Shown one piece after another: positions 52,959-63,954 of a stretch of 64,000 nt of DNA. The stretch is from assembly GCA_002914845.1 (NCBI GenBank), contig JXTC01000639.1:1-64000 (forward strand), in the 5' to 3' direction. Every line of letters starts with the position of its first letter. The first letter of the stretch is position 1. Both the position numbers and the translations under genes were made by a program. The notes below the pieces were generated by a model. The model did no database searches. It was not told the DNA's origin and worked only from the letters and a program-made list of their open reading frames with translations. This stretch comes from Trema orientale. Taxonomy: Eukaryota; Streptophyta; Magnoliopsida; Rosales; Cannabaceae.

Positions 52959-53326
52959 GCCCCGTTTGTTTCAACCATTCCAATTGGAATGGAAAATCCA
53001 TTTGAATGTGTGTTTGTTTCAACAATTCAGTTTTTTCATTCAAATGATCTTTTAGAATGTGTGTTTGTTTCAACAATTCAGCTTTTCCATTCAAATGGTC
53101 CATCCGAAAAATTAACCATTGGAAAATTAACCATTGGAATGGTTTTTTGTGTCTTGAATGAGAATGGAGGAAGGACGTGTTTTTGAATGGTCCATTCCAA
53201 TGCTCCTATTCTAATTATAACACATTCCACTATTTTTTTCATTCAAATGTCTCCCATTCTAATTATAATACATTCCACAATTTTCATTCAAATACACACA
53301 TTCAAATAGGCGAACCAAACGGGGCC
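52959..53326. mobile_element. MITE, family D (Harbinger-like), copy 1
   Basis: About 368 bp with inverted termini GCCCCGTTTGTTTCAACC on the left and GGCCCCGTTTGGTTCGCC read inward from the right. The interior is built from ATTCCATT / CATTCAAATG motifs. The 3-bp repeat TTT flanks it. GGCCCCGTTTGG-type ends and a 3-bp duplication fit PIF/Harbinger MITEs; a three-base T match is weak proof. Confidence 0.65.
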
Positions 53327-53428
53327 TTTATTCTTTATGCGGGAGTTAAGAGTAAAAGTATTTTAATTTTTAACCAAATGTTATTCATAGTTTAGAATAA
53401 TCCCCTCTAAAATTACTATTCTATAGTG

Positions 53429-54070
53429 GGCCCATTTGGTTCGCCTATTTGAATGGAAATTGTGGAATGTGTTGGTGCCATTTGGTTCGCCCATTCCATT
53501 CTATTGGAATGAAAAATCCATTTGAATGGGTGTTTGTTTCAACAACTCTAAATTTTCTATTCAAATGGTCTTTTGGAATGAGTGTTTGTTTCAACAATTC
53601 AGTTTTTTCATTCAAATTGTTCATCAGTCACATCAACTATTTGAATGGATTTTTGTGTCTTGGATGAGAATGAAGGGGGAGAGGTGTTTTTGAATGGTCC
53701 ATTCCAATACTCCCATTCTAATTATAACCCATTCCACTATTTTTTCCATTCAAATGTCTTCCATTCCAATTATAACCCACTCCACAATTTCCATTCAAAT
53801 AGGCGAACCAAACGGGGCCGTTATAATTAGAATGTGAGATATTTGAATGGAAAAAATAGTAGAATGTGTTGTAATTAGAATGGGAGCATTGGAATGGACC
53901 ATTCAAAAACACCTCCTCCTCTCCATTCTCATTCAAGATATAAAAAAACTATTCCAATGGTTAACTTTTTGGATGGACCATTTGAATGGAAAAACTGAAT
54001 TGTTGAAACAAACACATATTCAAATGGATTTTCCATTCCAATGGAATAGAATGGTTGAAACAAACGGGGC
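53429..54070. mobile_element. MITE, family D, copy 2 (interrupted)
   Basis: The outer element starts GGCCCATTTGGTTCGCC and ends GGTTGAAACAAACGGGGC. It is split by a second family member at 53474-53819. Joining the flanks of that insert restores the interior seen in copy 1 (GGAATGTGTTATAATTAGAA, inverse strand), showing that this element was there first. Its own target duplication is not clear. Confidence 0.65.
53474..53819. mobile_element. MITE, family D, copy 3, nested in copy 2
   Basis: A 346-bp element with termini GGTGCCATTTGGTTCGCC and, read inward from the right, GGCCCCGTTTGGTTCGCC. It is flanked by the 3-bp repeat GTT (53471-53473 and 53820-53822) inside another copy of the same family. 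The short open frames on both strands come from its ATTCCA repeats. Confidence 0.7.
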
Positions 54071-54191
54071 ATGCCTTTCACAAATTTGTCCCCTTTTTTT
54101 GAACAACAAAACATGAGACTGGATTAGAACTTTAGTCTTGCTCACCAAACGCCCCATAGGTCTTGTGCATTGTAAATTACTAATATATATA

Positions 54192-54424
54192 GGTTGCCAA
54201 TTCAGTAGGTAATTTTTTTTACCTATGTATAGATATTTTTTTTAATTGTTAGAGCATCATCTAATGATGATCCAACGGCTATAATGATGTGTATGAAAAG
54301 ACGTGAATTATTAATGTTATTTCTCTCTTATTTTTTAATATAAAAAAATGTGCATCATAAATTTTAATTAACTAAAATGATATCTATGTATAGATAAAAA
54401 AAAATGCCTACTGGATTGGTGCCC
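54192..54424. mobile_element. Palindromic MITE, family E, copy 1
   Basis: The left end GGTTGCCAATTCAGTAGG… and the right end …CCTACTGGATTGGTGCCC are inverted copies, continued inward by TATGTATAGATA on both sides. No coding content. Target duplication not resolved. Confidence 0.6.
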
Positions 54425-54454
54425 ATACGTGTGTGTGTATATATATATATATAT

Positions 54455-54685
54455 GGGCACCAATTTCAGTAATCATATTTTTAACTTATACATATATATT
54501 ATTTTACTCAATTAAAAATCATCACGTATGTTTTTTTACGATAAAAATAGAGAGAGAAAATATTAAATAATTAGTACTTATTTTTATTATTATTTTTTCT
54601 AACTACCCAAATTATGGTAGTCATTAGATAATGATCCAATGGCTTAAAAAAATTAAAAAATAAAATACTCATTAAATTGGAAACT
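54455..54685. mobile_element. Palindromic MITE, family E, copy 2
   Basis: Begins GGGCACCAATTTCAGTAATC and ends ATTAAATTGGAAAC, with the same internal arrangement as the copy 30 bp upstream (TGATCCAAYGGCT near the centre of both). Separated from it by a TA/TG microsatellite. Confidence 0.55.
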
Positions 54686-56325
54686 TATATACATATATAA
54701 TGGTTCTTTAGTATTTATGAAGATAAAATGGTAAACTTTACGTGGGTAATTCTAATTTCAGTTTCATTCTATTGAATATCCACGAAAGAAAAATAAATTA
54801 ATTGGATGTTGTTGGTGTAGGACTTTCTAGCCCCTCCGAACTTCCTTTTTTGTTGCCAGAAGACAAGCAGAGCATGGCACGTTACGAAATCTAAGCCACA
54901 AAAGTCACGAATGGGCCAAATGAATGCCCAAGAAGAGGAAAGTAGCCAAGCGAAAATGTCTGTATGGCTGAGAACTGACGGCAATTTAATCATGAGTTGT
55001 GAAGACAACGACCACGGAATCTAAACACAACAGCGTGAGAAAGTGAAACTTTTGATGTGGTTGTTGAACTCATTAATATTTATTTTTTTTTCCCTTTTAA
55101 AAAGGCAGTTGAACTCATTAATGAACGGAGAAAAGCTTATAACATCTTTCATTAATAGTTTAATGATATGACAAAGTGGGTAGACTTGCTACACAAGTCA
55201 AGTAAACAATGAAGTTTGAGTCCCACTAATCATTTTGTGCCCACAAATTTGATCCCACTAACCACGTTTTATGGTTAAAAGAACAAATAGGGCAGTATAG
55301 GAGTTTGCACAAGTGGTTATGAATGTTTTTGAACTGTCGAGTTTTCATTGGCTTCGGTTTGAGTTGCATAATATTTGAGTATAATATGATCAAATAGAAG
55401 TCTAGAAATACGTAGGACTAGTAGATATTCTCATAGATACGCAATGCAAGTGAGTTTTTGATTCTCTATCACAGAAAATTGTTTCAATTTTGGTAGTCGA
55501 ATTTGAATTTGCTGGAACAAAGCTAGTATGTCGGACCACTGTTTATAATATGACCAAAAATGGCGTGAATGCAAGTAAAAAAAGGAAAATGTTAAAAAGT
55601 ACACGTAATGCTAAGCATCACCAGGAACGGAGGCACTGAGCCCCTGCTCAATTTTATATTTTCTTTTAAATGGCTAAAAATTTTATGCATATTTTTAGTT
55701 AATCTGTATATAAAGCCCCTACTAAAAAAAATAGAAAATTATAGAATAGCCCTTATTAAATACATAAAATGTAATTATAGTCCCACTAGATAAAATTGCT
55801 AACTTCGTCTTGTACCATGACTAATAAAAGTGTGAGATCTACATACAAATTATATAATGGTGACACACCGTTGACTAGTTCCTACCTTGGAAAAGAACTT
55901 GTCCCGTACAATTATTATGATATTGTCATAATCATTATTTTGGAAAGGTGAGAATTTGTGTTTCAAAAGAAAAAGAAAAAGAAAAATACAGATCACATAT
56001 GCGTAAGCTGAGCTGGGGCTGGACCTATTTTCTTTAGTCTTGATGTTTAATGATTATTACTACATACTAGTTTTGGGGTTTTGCCGTTTTGGTATTGATA
56101 ACCAAGCAAGTAGCACAAGGGTACTTCCTTAATTACCTCAAACAAACAATCCACAAATTCTGTAGACAAAGGTTAACTAGGGTTTTCGGAAGCACATCAT
56201 GTTATGTGAGCCATACTGGGCTGACCGCAAGTCACGAATCAGGATGTGCAACCATAGCCCATCCTAATTCGTATTGGATGGGCCAGCCCAACACGGTAGC
56301 AAGATAGTGCTGGGCCATACTTCAT
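54686..56325. other. Intergenic, no gene recognised
   Basis: AT-rich sequence with no supported gene; the open frames are short and featureless. Confidence 0.45.
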
Positions 56326-56593
56326 GATAAAAGGACATGGGTAGAACTGATTTGGACCAATTTTTTAAATTGATTTTGCATTTCTTTATTTTAAATGACA
56401 TTTTCAGGAATGTCAAGGATGTCTTAACCCACAGTCAAAAATTTCTTGATCATGAAAAAGTCCTAAATAATGATTTTTTTCATGGTCAAGAAGTCTGTGA
56501 CACTCTTAAAAATATCATTCTTAAAAAATTACACAAAAAAATCACTTTGACCCAAGTTAGTCCTATCCATGTCATTATCCATGTCATTTTCTC
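56326..56593. mobile_element. Mutator-like MITE, family C, copy 1
   Basis: A 268-bp palindrome that starts GATAAAAGGACATGGGTAG and ends (read inward) GAGAAAATGACATGGATA. The flanks are TACTTCAT (56318-56325) and TACTTGCAT (56594-56602), a 9-bp duplication with one base lost. The interior (GAATGTCAAGGATGTCTT, TCATGGTCAAGAAGT) matches 61950-62216. Confidence 0.72.
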
Positions 56594-57165
56594 TACTTGC
56601 ATCTCTACTTCTAAAAAGCTCCTGTGGTTTCTTTACTGTAAATCCAAATGTTAAACCATGATATAAGAGATAACACATTAGTTGATAATAATGATCCACA
56701 ATCATGATTTCCTTTTCAGCTTTCTTTCCATGCATTCAATTCGACAGTTATCCAAAATGAGCAAAGAAAAAGAAAACAAAAAACAGCCTCAAACTTTGTC
56801 CCACTAATCCAAATAAAATAGAACTCTGATTATCCTTCTGTCATTGCCCAGTGTACGGTTTGACTTCGAGTAAACACAAGTCATCGGTTATTCCATTTGG
56901 AGGAATCCGAACACGAAATGAGACCAATAAGATGCAGAAAAAGATATGATCTATATTCCGAATGATATATGACTTACAAGGAATAAATGATTCCTCAAGG
57001 AAGTTAGAATCAAAGGGGAGCGAACAGTATGTCTGAAATAGGTTTCAAGTCAGTTGAACTTCTAACAAGAGCTCTACATTCATTACAAGTTCATGAGAGT
57101 CACTACAGGTTAAAGAAAGCATTAAAAGGAGAAGAAATGCGGAGGAACCATATCTGAAAATCCCG

Positions 57166-59417
57166 CTACTCATCCTGTTCAGCATCTTCAATTTCTTCAT
57201 CCTCTGGTACTCCACGAAGATAAAGAACATTGTTACATCTGCAGTAGAAAGACATAAAAAGGCGGTAAGTTACTAAGTTGCTTATGAGCTTAAGCTGCAG
57301 GGATCTGTAAGGAGACAAATATTCTCGAAATGGGAAGAAAATCTAACATAAGGAATTTAATACTCTGTTCAATTGGTACAGTGTAAACTGAGGCTTTGGT
57401 AGTAGTCTAATGCACCAATTGATCCCACGGTAATGGGTCTATAAACCTCTAAAGGAAACTGTATCATAAATAGCGCAACTATAGAATCCATCAAAGGATA
57501 ACTTCCCCCAACCAAAAACTACTTTGGAAACTCTAAATCTGAACCTTGTCGTGTATTAGAGGCTACTTTTGTACATATAATTTATAATCAGTCTCTTGCA
57601 CTCTCCAAAGTTTTGGTAAGAGCTAATAATTCGGATGCAGTTTACTTACGTTTATAACTAAGTCACAAAAGGAATGAATACACTTGATGACAAAATCTCT
57701 ACTCAAACCTTGTGGGGAGCAATACCTTCTCAGTATCAATAACTGTATATTATCCAAGACTGGGAATGGAAATCATATTTGGTAATTTTCAAATCTAGTT
57801 CATTAAAAAAAAAAAAAATCAATTGAGAGAAGAGGACTTAATTCAATGAAAACTTTGCTAAAAGAAAGATAAGTTAATAGAAAGTATTTAATCATCCTTG
57901 ATGCGATTTCTAATGTGAATTACCAGAAGTATTCAGGTATATCACCTCCAATACTTCAACTCCAATTCATATTGGCTTAAGCAAAAAGAAAACCAAACAA
58001 TCCAACATCTGCATATAAAAGATATTTTTCCTAGATCCTAGAGACTTCCAATTCCATAAACAATTTGGCCATTTTGCATATGGTCATCCATCTCATGAAG
58101 CTAATACAATGAAAAAGCACTTAGAAGATTTCAAAAAAAAAAAAAAAAAAAAGATATTGAACGTTTAAACACTTGAGAACATGGTCGAACAAACTCCTGC
58201 TGAAGCAATCACAACATGCACAAAAGTTGATCAAGAATTTACATTTTCTTTCAGATTCCCCTCCGGAGAAAAGGTCTAGAAGTTACTCCTCAAGTCATAT
58301 TGAAGGTCTCAGATGTCTAATAATAATAAAATAAGCCAAAGTCTAACAAAAGAATTTTTACTTAAACAAAATTTAGAAATGAGATTTCACCAAATGGCAA
58401 TATAAAGTCAAGAACTCGAGAGAAAGTTACCGGATAAAAATTTCACCAAGATTTCCGGTGAACTGTCCATCAATATACTCTTCCGTATTGGCCAACTGCA
58501 CATAAGATTCATTATCTTAATGTTAACCACTGGGTAATTAAACTAAACTAAGGTAAACAAGTACAAAACTCTGATGTAAAAAACAGAAGAATCATAATAG
58601 CTCGGCGAAACAGAAAATTTCTGTCCTATATTAATTAAAAGAAAAATAATAGTATATGAAGTTGAAAGAGCAAAAAAAGTCTGTACAGACAATACTAAAT
58701 AACGTCATCTAGAACTTGAAAGAAAAAAACAGAACGAAATATCACAAACATCACAATCAAGCACATACACAAATTTCAAACAGTGGGATTTTGAAATTAT
58801 ACCTGCAAGTTCATGTATGCATCCACGGAGACCAGATAACCTGAAAACATAACACGATGCAAACACGAATTAAGAAAATATAATGCCAGTCCAATTAAGT
58901 GACAAATTTTTATCAAAAAAATGGAAAAGGGCAAGGACCAATAGCAACATACCTTTGTACTCCATACCCCACTTGAGTTTGACAATAACAACCTTTCCAG
59001 TCAAATTGTTCAAGAAAGGTTTTGGGTTTACTGGTATGGTCTGCAAAATAAATGTCACATTATCAAAAACCAAAGAAAATGTCCAGAATATTCAAATTTG
59101 ATTCTTCAAAAAAAAAAAAAAAAAGAAAAAAGAAAAAAGGAGGTTCAAACCATAGAATACTTAGGAAAAGAAAAAAAACTCAGAGAAAAAGGAATATTTA
59201 TATATATAAACAAATCAGAATAATGGGATTTTCTAGTTGGTATCTTCGTAATAATTTGACAAATCAAAAACCTAGAAAATGATACATAAATACGCAGAGA
59301 TATACGTAAACAAACTCAGCCCTAGTAATCAAACACTACAAGAAAGAGAAAACACATTCATACAGTGTATATATACATAAGAGAGAGTAAGGGGTATAAG
59401 AAGAAACTAACAGCCAT
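57166..59417 (-). CDS. SmF: Small nuclear ribonucleoprotein Sm F, 5 coding exons
   Basis: Core subunit of the seven-member Sm ring that assembles on U1, U2, U4 and U5 snRNAs and is needed for pre-mRNA splicing in the nucleus. Coding exons in gene order: 59417-59412, 59040-58953, 58840-58803, 58495-58431, 57238-57166. Introns are GT..AG and phases join to 89 residues, essentially the family length. The protein begins [20 protein letters not shown]; the Sm1 motif spans about 16-42 (G32, D38, N42) and the Sm2 motif is [11 protein letters not shown] (65-75), followed by an acidic tail ([13 protein letters not shown]). The first coding exon holds only two codons, so the start is fixed by its ATG and the splice phase. 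The last intron is about 1.2 kb, long for so small a gene. No damage seen. Confidence 0.95.
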
Positions 59418-59508
59418 TGACCAAGAGAGAGACGAGCCCGGGAGAGCGGAGGTGAAACGTTGCGATGTTCCCTTCCTTGCTCTCCTTTACTTGCAAAATA
59501 GCTTGGGG

Positions 59509-59545
59509 GTTTTAGGGGTTTTGTAGAAAAGGTTGTGTTGGGCTT
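59509..59545 (-). promoter_or_regulatory. Possible telo-box/site II-like promoter motifs of Sm F
   Basis: On the - strand, about 95-130 bp before the start codon, there are AAGCCCAA and AAACCCCTAAAACCCC. These resemble the site II (GGCCCA-like) and telo-box (AAACCCTA) elements common in promoters of plant ribosomal and RNA-processing genes. The match is approximate, and no TATA box is evident. Confidence 0.35.
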
Positions 59546-59766
59546 GGGGTAGGCCTTGGTGCAAAGTCTCGTTCCTTCCGGTTAATAATTCGGAAAGGGT
59601 TAACTCCGGAAAAAAAAAAAAAAAAAAAAAAAATCACGAGGTTTAGCCTTTTTGCAATTTAAACTCAAATTCCTTTATATTTTAAAATTCATAAAATTTA
59701 TACTATCTGTTCATATTTTGACAAATTTATTTCTTAAAAAATTATGAATCCATACCTAAGTTATAT

Positions 59767-59937
59767 GGGGAGGGCTACAGTAGGGGCACCCCTACGTAGG
59801 GCTACCCTTTATATACCGTTGGATGAGAATCTGTGGGGAATAACGGGAATCTGTGGGGAATCTGTTTATATACAGATTCCCATCAAACGGTGAATAGACA
59901 GGGCCTACGCAGGGACGCTCCTACTGTAGACGCGCCC
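59767..59937. mobile_element. Mutator-like MITE, family B, copy 1
   Basis: A 171-bp palindrome (GCTACAGTAGGGGCACCCC … GCTCCTACTGTAGACGCGCC) flanked by the exact 9-bp repeat AAGTTATAT (59758-59766 and 59938-59946). The interior has ACCGTTGGATGAGAATCTGT in both orientations. It lies 350 bp upstream of the Sm F start codon. Confidence 0.85.
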
Positions 59938-60180
59938 AAGTTATATTATTCTTGTTTTCAAATAGTTATAAATATTATTTAGATTAACATAAATTGGGCA
60001 GCATATAGAAAGATGATACAAATTTTTTGAATTTCAAAATATGAATGTATCTTTTATAAAAATCAAGACATAAGGCTTAAATTGGAGAACTACCAATTTT
60101 TATTTTATTATTATTTTTCTTTTTGAGGTTAACTCATTGGAAAATTAGAATGTATGTCCTCTTTTTACACTTTATTTGAA

Positions 60181-60353
60181 TGGGCGCGTCTACAGTAGGG
60201 GCGCCCCTACGTAGGGCCCTGTCTATTCACCGTTGGATGGGAATCTGTATATAAATAAATTCTCCACAGATTCCCGTTATTCCCCACAGATTCCCATCCA
60301 ACGATAATTAAGGCATGACCTTACGTAAGGACGCCCCTACCGTAGCCATCTCC
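60181..60353. mobile_element. Mutator-like MITE, family B, copy 2
   Basis: A 173-bp palindrome that starts GGGCGCGTCTACAGTAGGGG and ends CCCCTACCGTAGCCATCTCC, flanked by the exact 9-bp repeat TATTTGAAT (60172-60180 and 60354-60362). Same family as 59767-59937, 243 bp away. Confidence 0.87.
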
Positions 60354-60362
60354 TATTTGAAT

Positions 60363-61395
60363 ATATATATATTTAAATAATTAAATAGCCGAGTATATGC
60401 ATTTTTATATTTGGTATATCTACTTATATGCAAATATTTATTTATATATTGAGTATATTAGTTTTTATATTAGGCACATCACATTTTATACCTAATATAT
60501 ACACTGCTATATTTGTCATTTTTTCTACAGCATTTAAAAAATGAACATTTACTTAAAACAGGTCCAAAATTTGGTCATTTTGCTATAAACTCATTATAAT
60601 TGGCATATTTGCAATATTGCGCCCTAACTTTATATACCTCTCTGAGAAATTATTCTCCATTTTTTAAATTTGCATTTTATATCCTTAATGTTAAAGAACT
60701 AGGCATTTTTTTGGTCCCCATTGTCCTATTCACACAATTAGCCACCTTTTTCAATGGCTAATTTGCACAGTTTGTCTATGAATTTATTTTCTTGGCATAT
60801 TCATCCCTATCTTTTTTATTCTTTTACCATTTGAATTTGAATTCCCTTTTTATTAGGATAATGTTTGGTATCCCAAGATTTATAATAAATTTTTAATACT
60901 AATATATATAGAATGTAAATTGTCACCATTTAATTATACATGTAATTATTTTATTTGTAGTAAGTTCTAATATACCAATCGAATAGTGACATCTACATGC
61001 CATATTAAAAAGAGAGAGTCCCACTCTGACTACAACGGTAGGGAAAATAGCTATTAAAAATGTTTTGTATAACGAAAAAGGATAAACTAATTTTCTTTAG
61101 ACAGAATTGGGTTTAATATGTTATATCAATTCTTGGTTTCGAGTTTTTACTTTTAACTCAATCGTTTCTAACGTCGAAGTCTTCCGGTTGAAGCACGTAG
61201 TTGAATTGCTTAGGAACATGTTTCTTGAACACACCAACGAACATCAACGAATATGAATTCTTTATTCATCCTTATTGGCTTTCTCAAATCCTAAGCCTCT
61301 AATTTTTCTCATAATTTTCTCTCTTGAAATTTGTGAGGCAGCTGGAAACTAATGAACTTCTCATTTTCTATCACTCTTATGCTTCTTTATATAAT
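60363..61395. other. Intergenic, no gene recognised
   Basis: AT-rich; around 60390-60520 a loose repetition of TATATTTGGTATAT/TATTGAGTATAT-like words occurs. No gene is supported. Confidence 0.4.
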
Positions 61396-61579
61396 GAATA
61401 ATGCTATAGGGCACCAGTGGTGTCCAGCACCACAGTGATGTATCAGTCTGTCATTGGCTAATTATAATTATAATTTAAGTGGGGCCTATGTGGGACCCAG
61501 TTTATTAATTAAATCATCCAGTGACAAACAGACATGTCACTGTGGTGCTGGACACCACTGGTGCCCCATAGCATTGCTC
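61396..61579. mobile_element. Mutator-like MITE, family A, copy 3
   Basis: The best-preserved member of the family: 184 bp, starting GAATAATGCTATAGGGCACC and ending, read inward, GAGCAATGCTATGGGGCACC. The arms pair over about 40 bases (CAGTGGTGTCCAGCACCAC and its inverse). The exact 9-bp repeat TTATATAAT flanks it (61387-61395 and 61580-61588). Confidence 0.9.
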
Positions 61580-61949
61580 TTATATAATAGAACACTGGAG
61601 AAAACCATTTCACTTAAATTCCTCAAGTGAGAGTCCCACTCTCGACCTAGTGTCTGCGCCACTAGCAAGCAGCGGCCAGCCCTTTTCCATGGGTTGGCCG
61701 AAGGCTACTGCTATATATTTAAGGGCATAGGCTTATTAATTAGGCCCTTAGTATTATATTTTAGAAAAAATGACAATTTATACGGTCTTTTAAAAAATAT
61801 TTCTCAAAATACGATATCTGAATATTGAATACTTTTCCGTATGTTTGATAGAGAAATAATTCCATTTATACAATCTAAAGTGCGGTGGCAAAGCTGTAAA
61901 TTCGTTCATCTTTACCGAAAGATCTATTAATTAAAAAGTAATGCAAGTA

Positions 61950-62216
61950 GAGAAAAGGACATGAGTAGGACTAATTTGGGCTAACCTGACTGTTTTGTGA
62001 ATTTTTCTAAAAATGATATTTTTAAGAGTGTCAAGAATGTCTTGATCTATAATCAATAACTTTCTGACCAAGAAAAAGTCTTAAATAATGGTTGTTTCAA
62101 TGGTTATTTCGTGGCTAAGAAGCTCTGAAGTTTTTGATACTCTTAGAAATGCCATTTTTGAAAAAATGCACAAAAAATCATTTTGGTCCAAGCTAGTCTA
62201 TCCATGTCATTTTTTC
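61950..62216. mobile_element. Mutator-like MITE, family C, copy 2
   Basis: A 267-bp palindrome that starts GAGAAAAGGACATGAGTAGG and ends, read inward, GAAAAAATGACATGGATAG. The flanks are ATGCAAGTA (61941-61949) and ATGCAAATA (62217-62225), a 9-bp duplication with one mismatch. Confidence 0.82.
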
Positions 62217-62309
62217 ATGCAAATACACGAAGACACAAGTTGGTATAATGGTTGGGCTAGAGTTGGCGCATATTCTAGCCTTGGGCTCGATTCCCTTCAC
62301 CCTTAATTT

Positions 62310-62665
62310 ATCTATTTTTCGTCTCTTTCCTTTATTTATTTTTTTTTTCATTTTCTTTTTTAAATCCATTTTCTATTTTTTTTTCCGCATTGAACATTAT
62401 CACTCCTTTTTTATTTCCTTTATTTATTCCTTTTTTATTTTCTTTTTTAAATTCATTTTTTATAAGCCATTTAATTTTTTTTTCCTGTACTGAATATTAT
62501 TACTCCTTTTTTTTTTTTAAAAACCTTTGTCGTTTTCTTTCTTTTTCTTTCCTTTATTTATTTTTATTTTTTCATTTTTTTTATAAATTCTTTTTTTTTT
62601 CAATAACCTTCACCCGCAATTTCTCTATTTTCCATCTCTTTCCTTTTTTTTATTCCTTTTGAATA
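62310..62665. repeat. T-rich low-complexity tract
   Basis: About 350 bp dominated by T with interspersed TTTATTT and TTTTCTTTC words; the phrase ATTATYACTCCTTTTTT occurs twice. Its open frames encode Phe-rich strings only. Confidence 0.85.
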
Positions 62666-62736
62666 TAGAATAATTGAAGTAACTGTATAGAAACTTAATG
62701 AAAGTTTTTGCCCTCAGACTTCTAGAATTTCTTGTC

Positions 62737-63310
62737 AGTTTACTTACATACAAGGTATTTTACTATAAGAAAATCAAACTGGTTTCCAAGAAACCTTTGT
62801 AATTTCCTATGATTTACTTACATACAAGGCATTCTGCTAAAAGAAAACTAAACTGGTTTCTAGGAAGCCTTTGTAGTTTCTTGTGATTTACTTTGTTATA
62901 GGACATTTTGCTATATGGAAACTAATTACTTTTGTGGTTTCTTGTGATTTACTCAGTTAAGGGGCATTCTTCTAAAAGAAAACTAAACTGATTTTCTGAA
63001 AACCTTTATAGTTTCCTGTGATGTACTTATATATTAGGCATTCTGCTAAAATGAAATCAAATTGATATTCTAGAAACTTTTGTGGTTTTCTGTGATTTAC
63101 TTACATATATGGCATTCTGCTAAAAGGAAACCAAACTGGTTTCTAGGAAACTTTTATGGTTTCCTGTAATTTACTTACGTACAAGACATTCTGCTAAAAG
63201 GAAACTAAACTGGTTTCAAGGAAGCTTTGTGGTTTTCTGTGATTTACTTACATACAAGACGTTCTGCTATATATAAACTGAACTAGTTTTTTAGAAACCT
63301 TTTTGGTATA
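62737..63310. repeat. ~74-bp tandem repeat, about 8 copies
   Basis: Each unit reads roughly ATTTACTTACATACAAGGCA, TTCTGCTAAAAGGAAACTAA, ACTGGTTTCTAGGAAACCTT, TTGTGGTTTCCTGTG. Copies start near 62737, 62811, 62885, 62947, 63021, 63095, 63169 and 63242; the third is shortened. Sequence divergence among copies suggests an old array. Related words (AAACTAGTTT, AAATTGGTTTC) continue to about 63475. Confidence 0.88.
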
Positions 63311-63473
63311 TGTTTTCTCCTATTAATTATATTTTAACATGCTTGAATTGTTGTAAATGATTGTTTTTTTTTTTTGGGTATTTCTAGTAGAAATCAAACT
63401 AGTTTTTAGTTTTGAGTAGAAACCAAATTAGTTTCTCAGGTAAATATTGAGAAAGTAAGAAACTAAATTGGTT

Positions 63474-63954
63474 TCTGACTTTTTTTTTTTTCTTTTGATG
63501 AAAAAAATCAGAAAGCAAAGAAACCGTATAGTTATTATATGCTGTGCACTTATTTTTGCTAAGATGATTACCAGCAATAACTAAGTAGGGGAACAAAAGG
63601 AAAAAAAAAAAGTAATGTCTTATTTATCTCAAAAGAAATAGGACAAAAAAAAATTTTAGAAAAAAAATGAAGGAAAAATAAATTATTACGTCTAAAAAAA
63701 TTATAAAAGAAATTATGTTTCTGACTTTTTTTTTCTTTTGATGAAAAAAAATCAGAAGGCAAAGAAATCATATAGTTATTATGTCATGTACTTAGTTTTG
63801 CTCAGATGATTACCAGCAATGACTATGTGGGGGAAAAAACGGAAAAAAAAGTAATGTCTTATTTATCTCAAAAAAAAATAGGACAAAGATTTTTTTAGAA
63901 AAAAAAAAAGGAAAAATAAATTATTACTTCGAAAAAATTATAAAATAAATTATG
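63474..63954. repeat. Tandem duplication of a ~240-bp AT-rich unit
   Basis: Two consecutive copies (63474-63717 and 63718-63954) share TTCTTTTGATGAAAAAAATC, AGATGATTACCAGCAAT, AAGTAATGTCTTATTTATCT and GGAAAAATAAATTATTAC. Differences are mainly homopolymer lengths and a few substitutions. Non-coding. Confidence 0.88.

Noticed and set aside
52876-54116. Multiple short open frames containing ETELLKQTHIQMD-like words
   Set aside because: They are translations of the repeated ATTCCA/CATTCAAATG units of family D MITEs on both strands.
62737-63310. CRISPR-like regularly spaced repeat
   Set aside because: The repeats abut one another without unique spacers, diverge between copies and sit in a plant genome; this is a tandem repeat.
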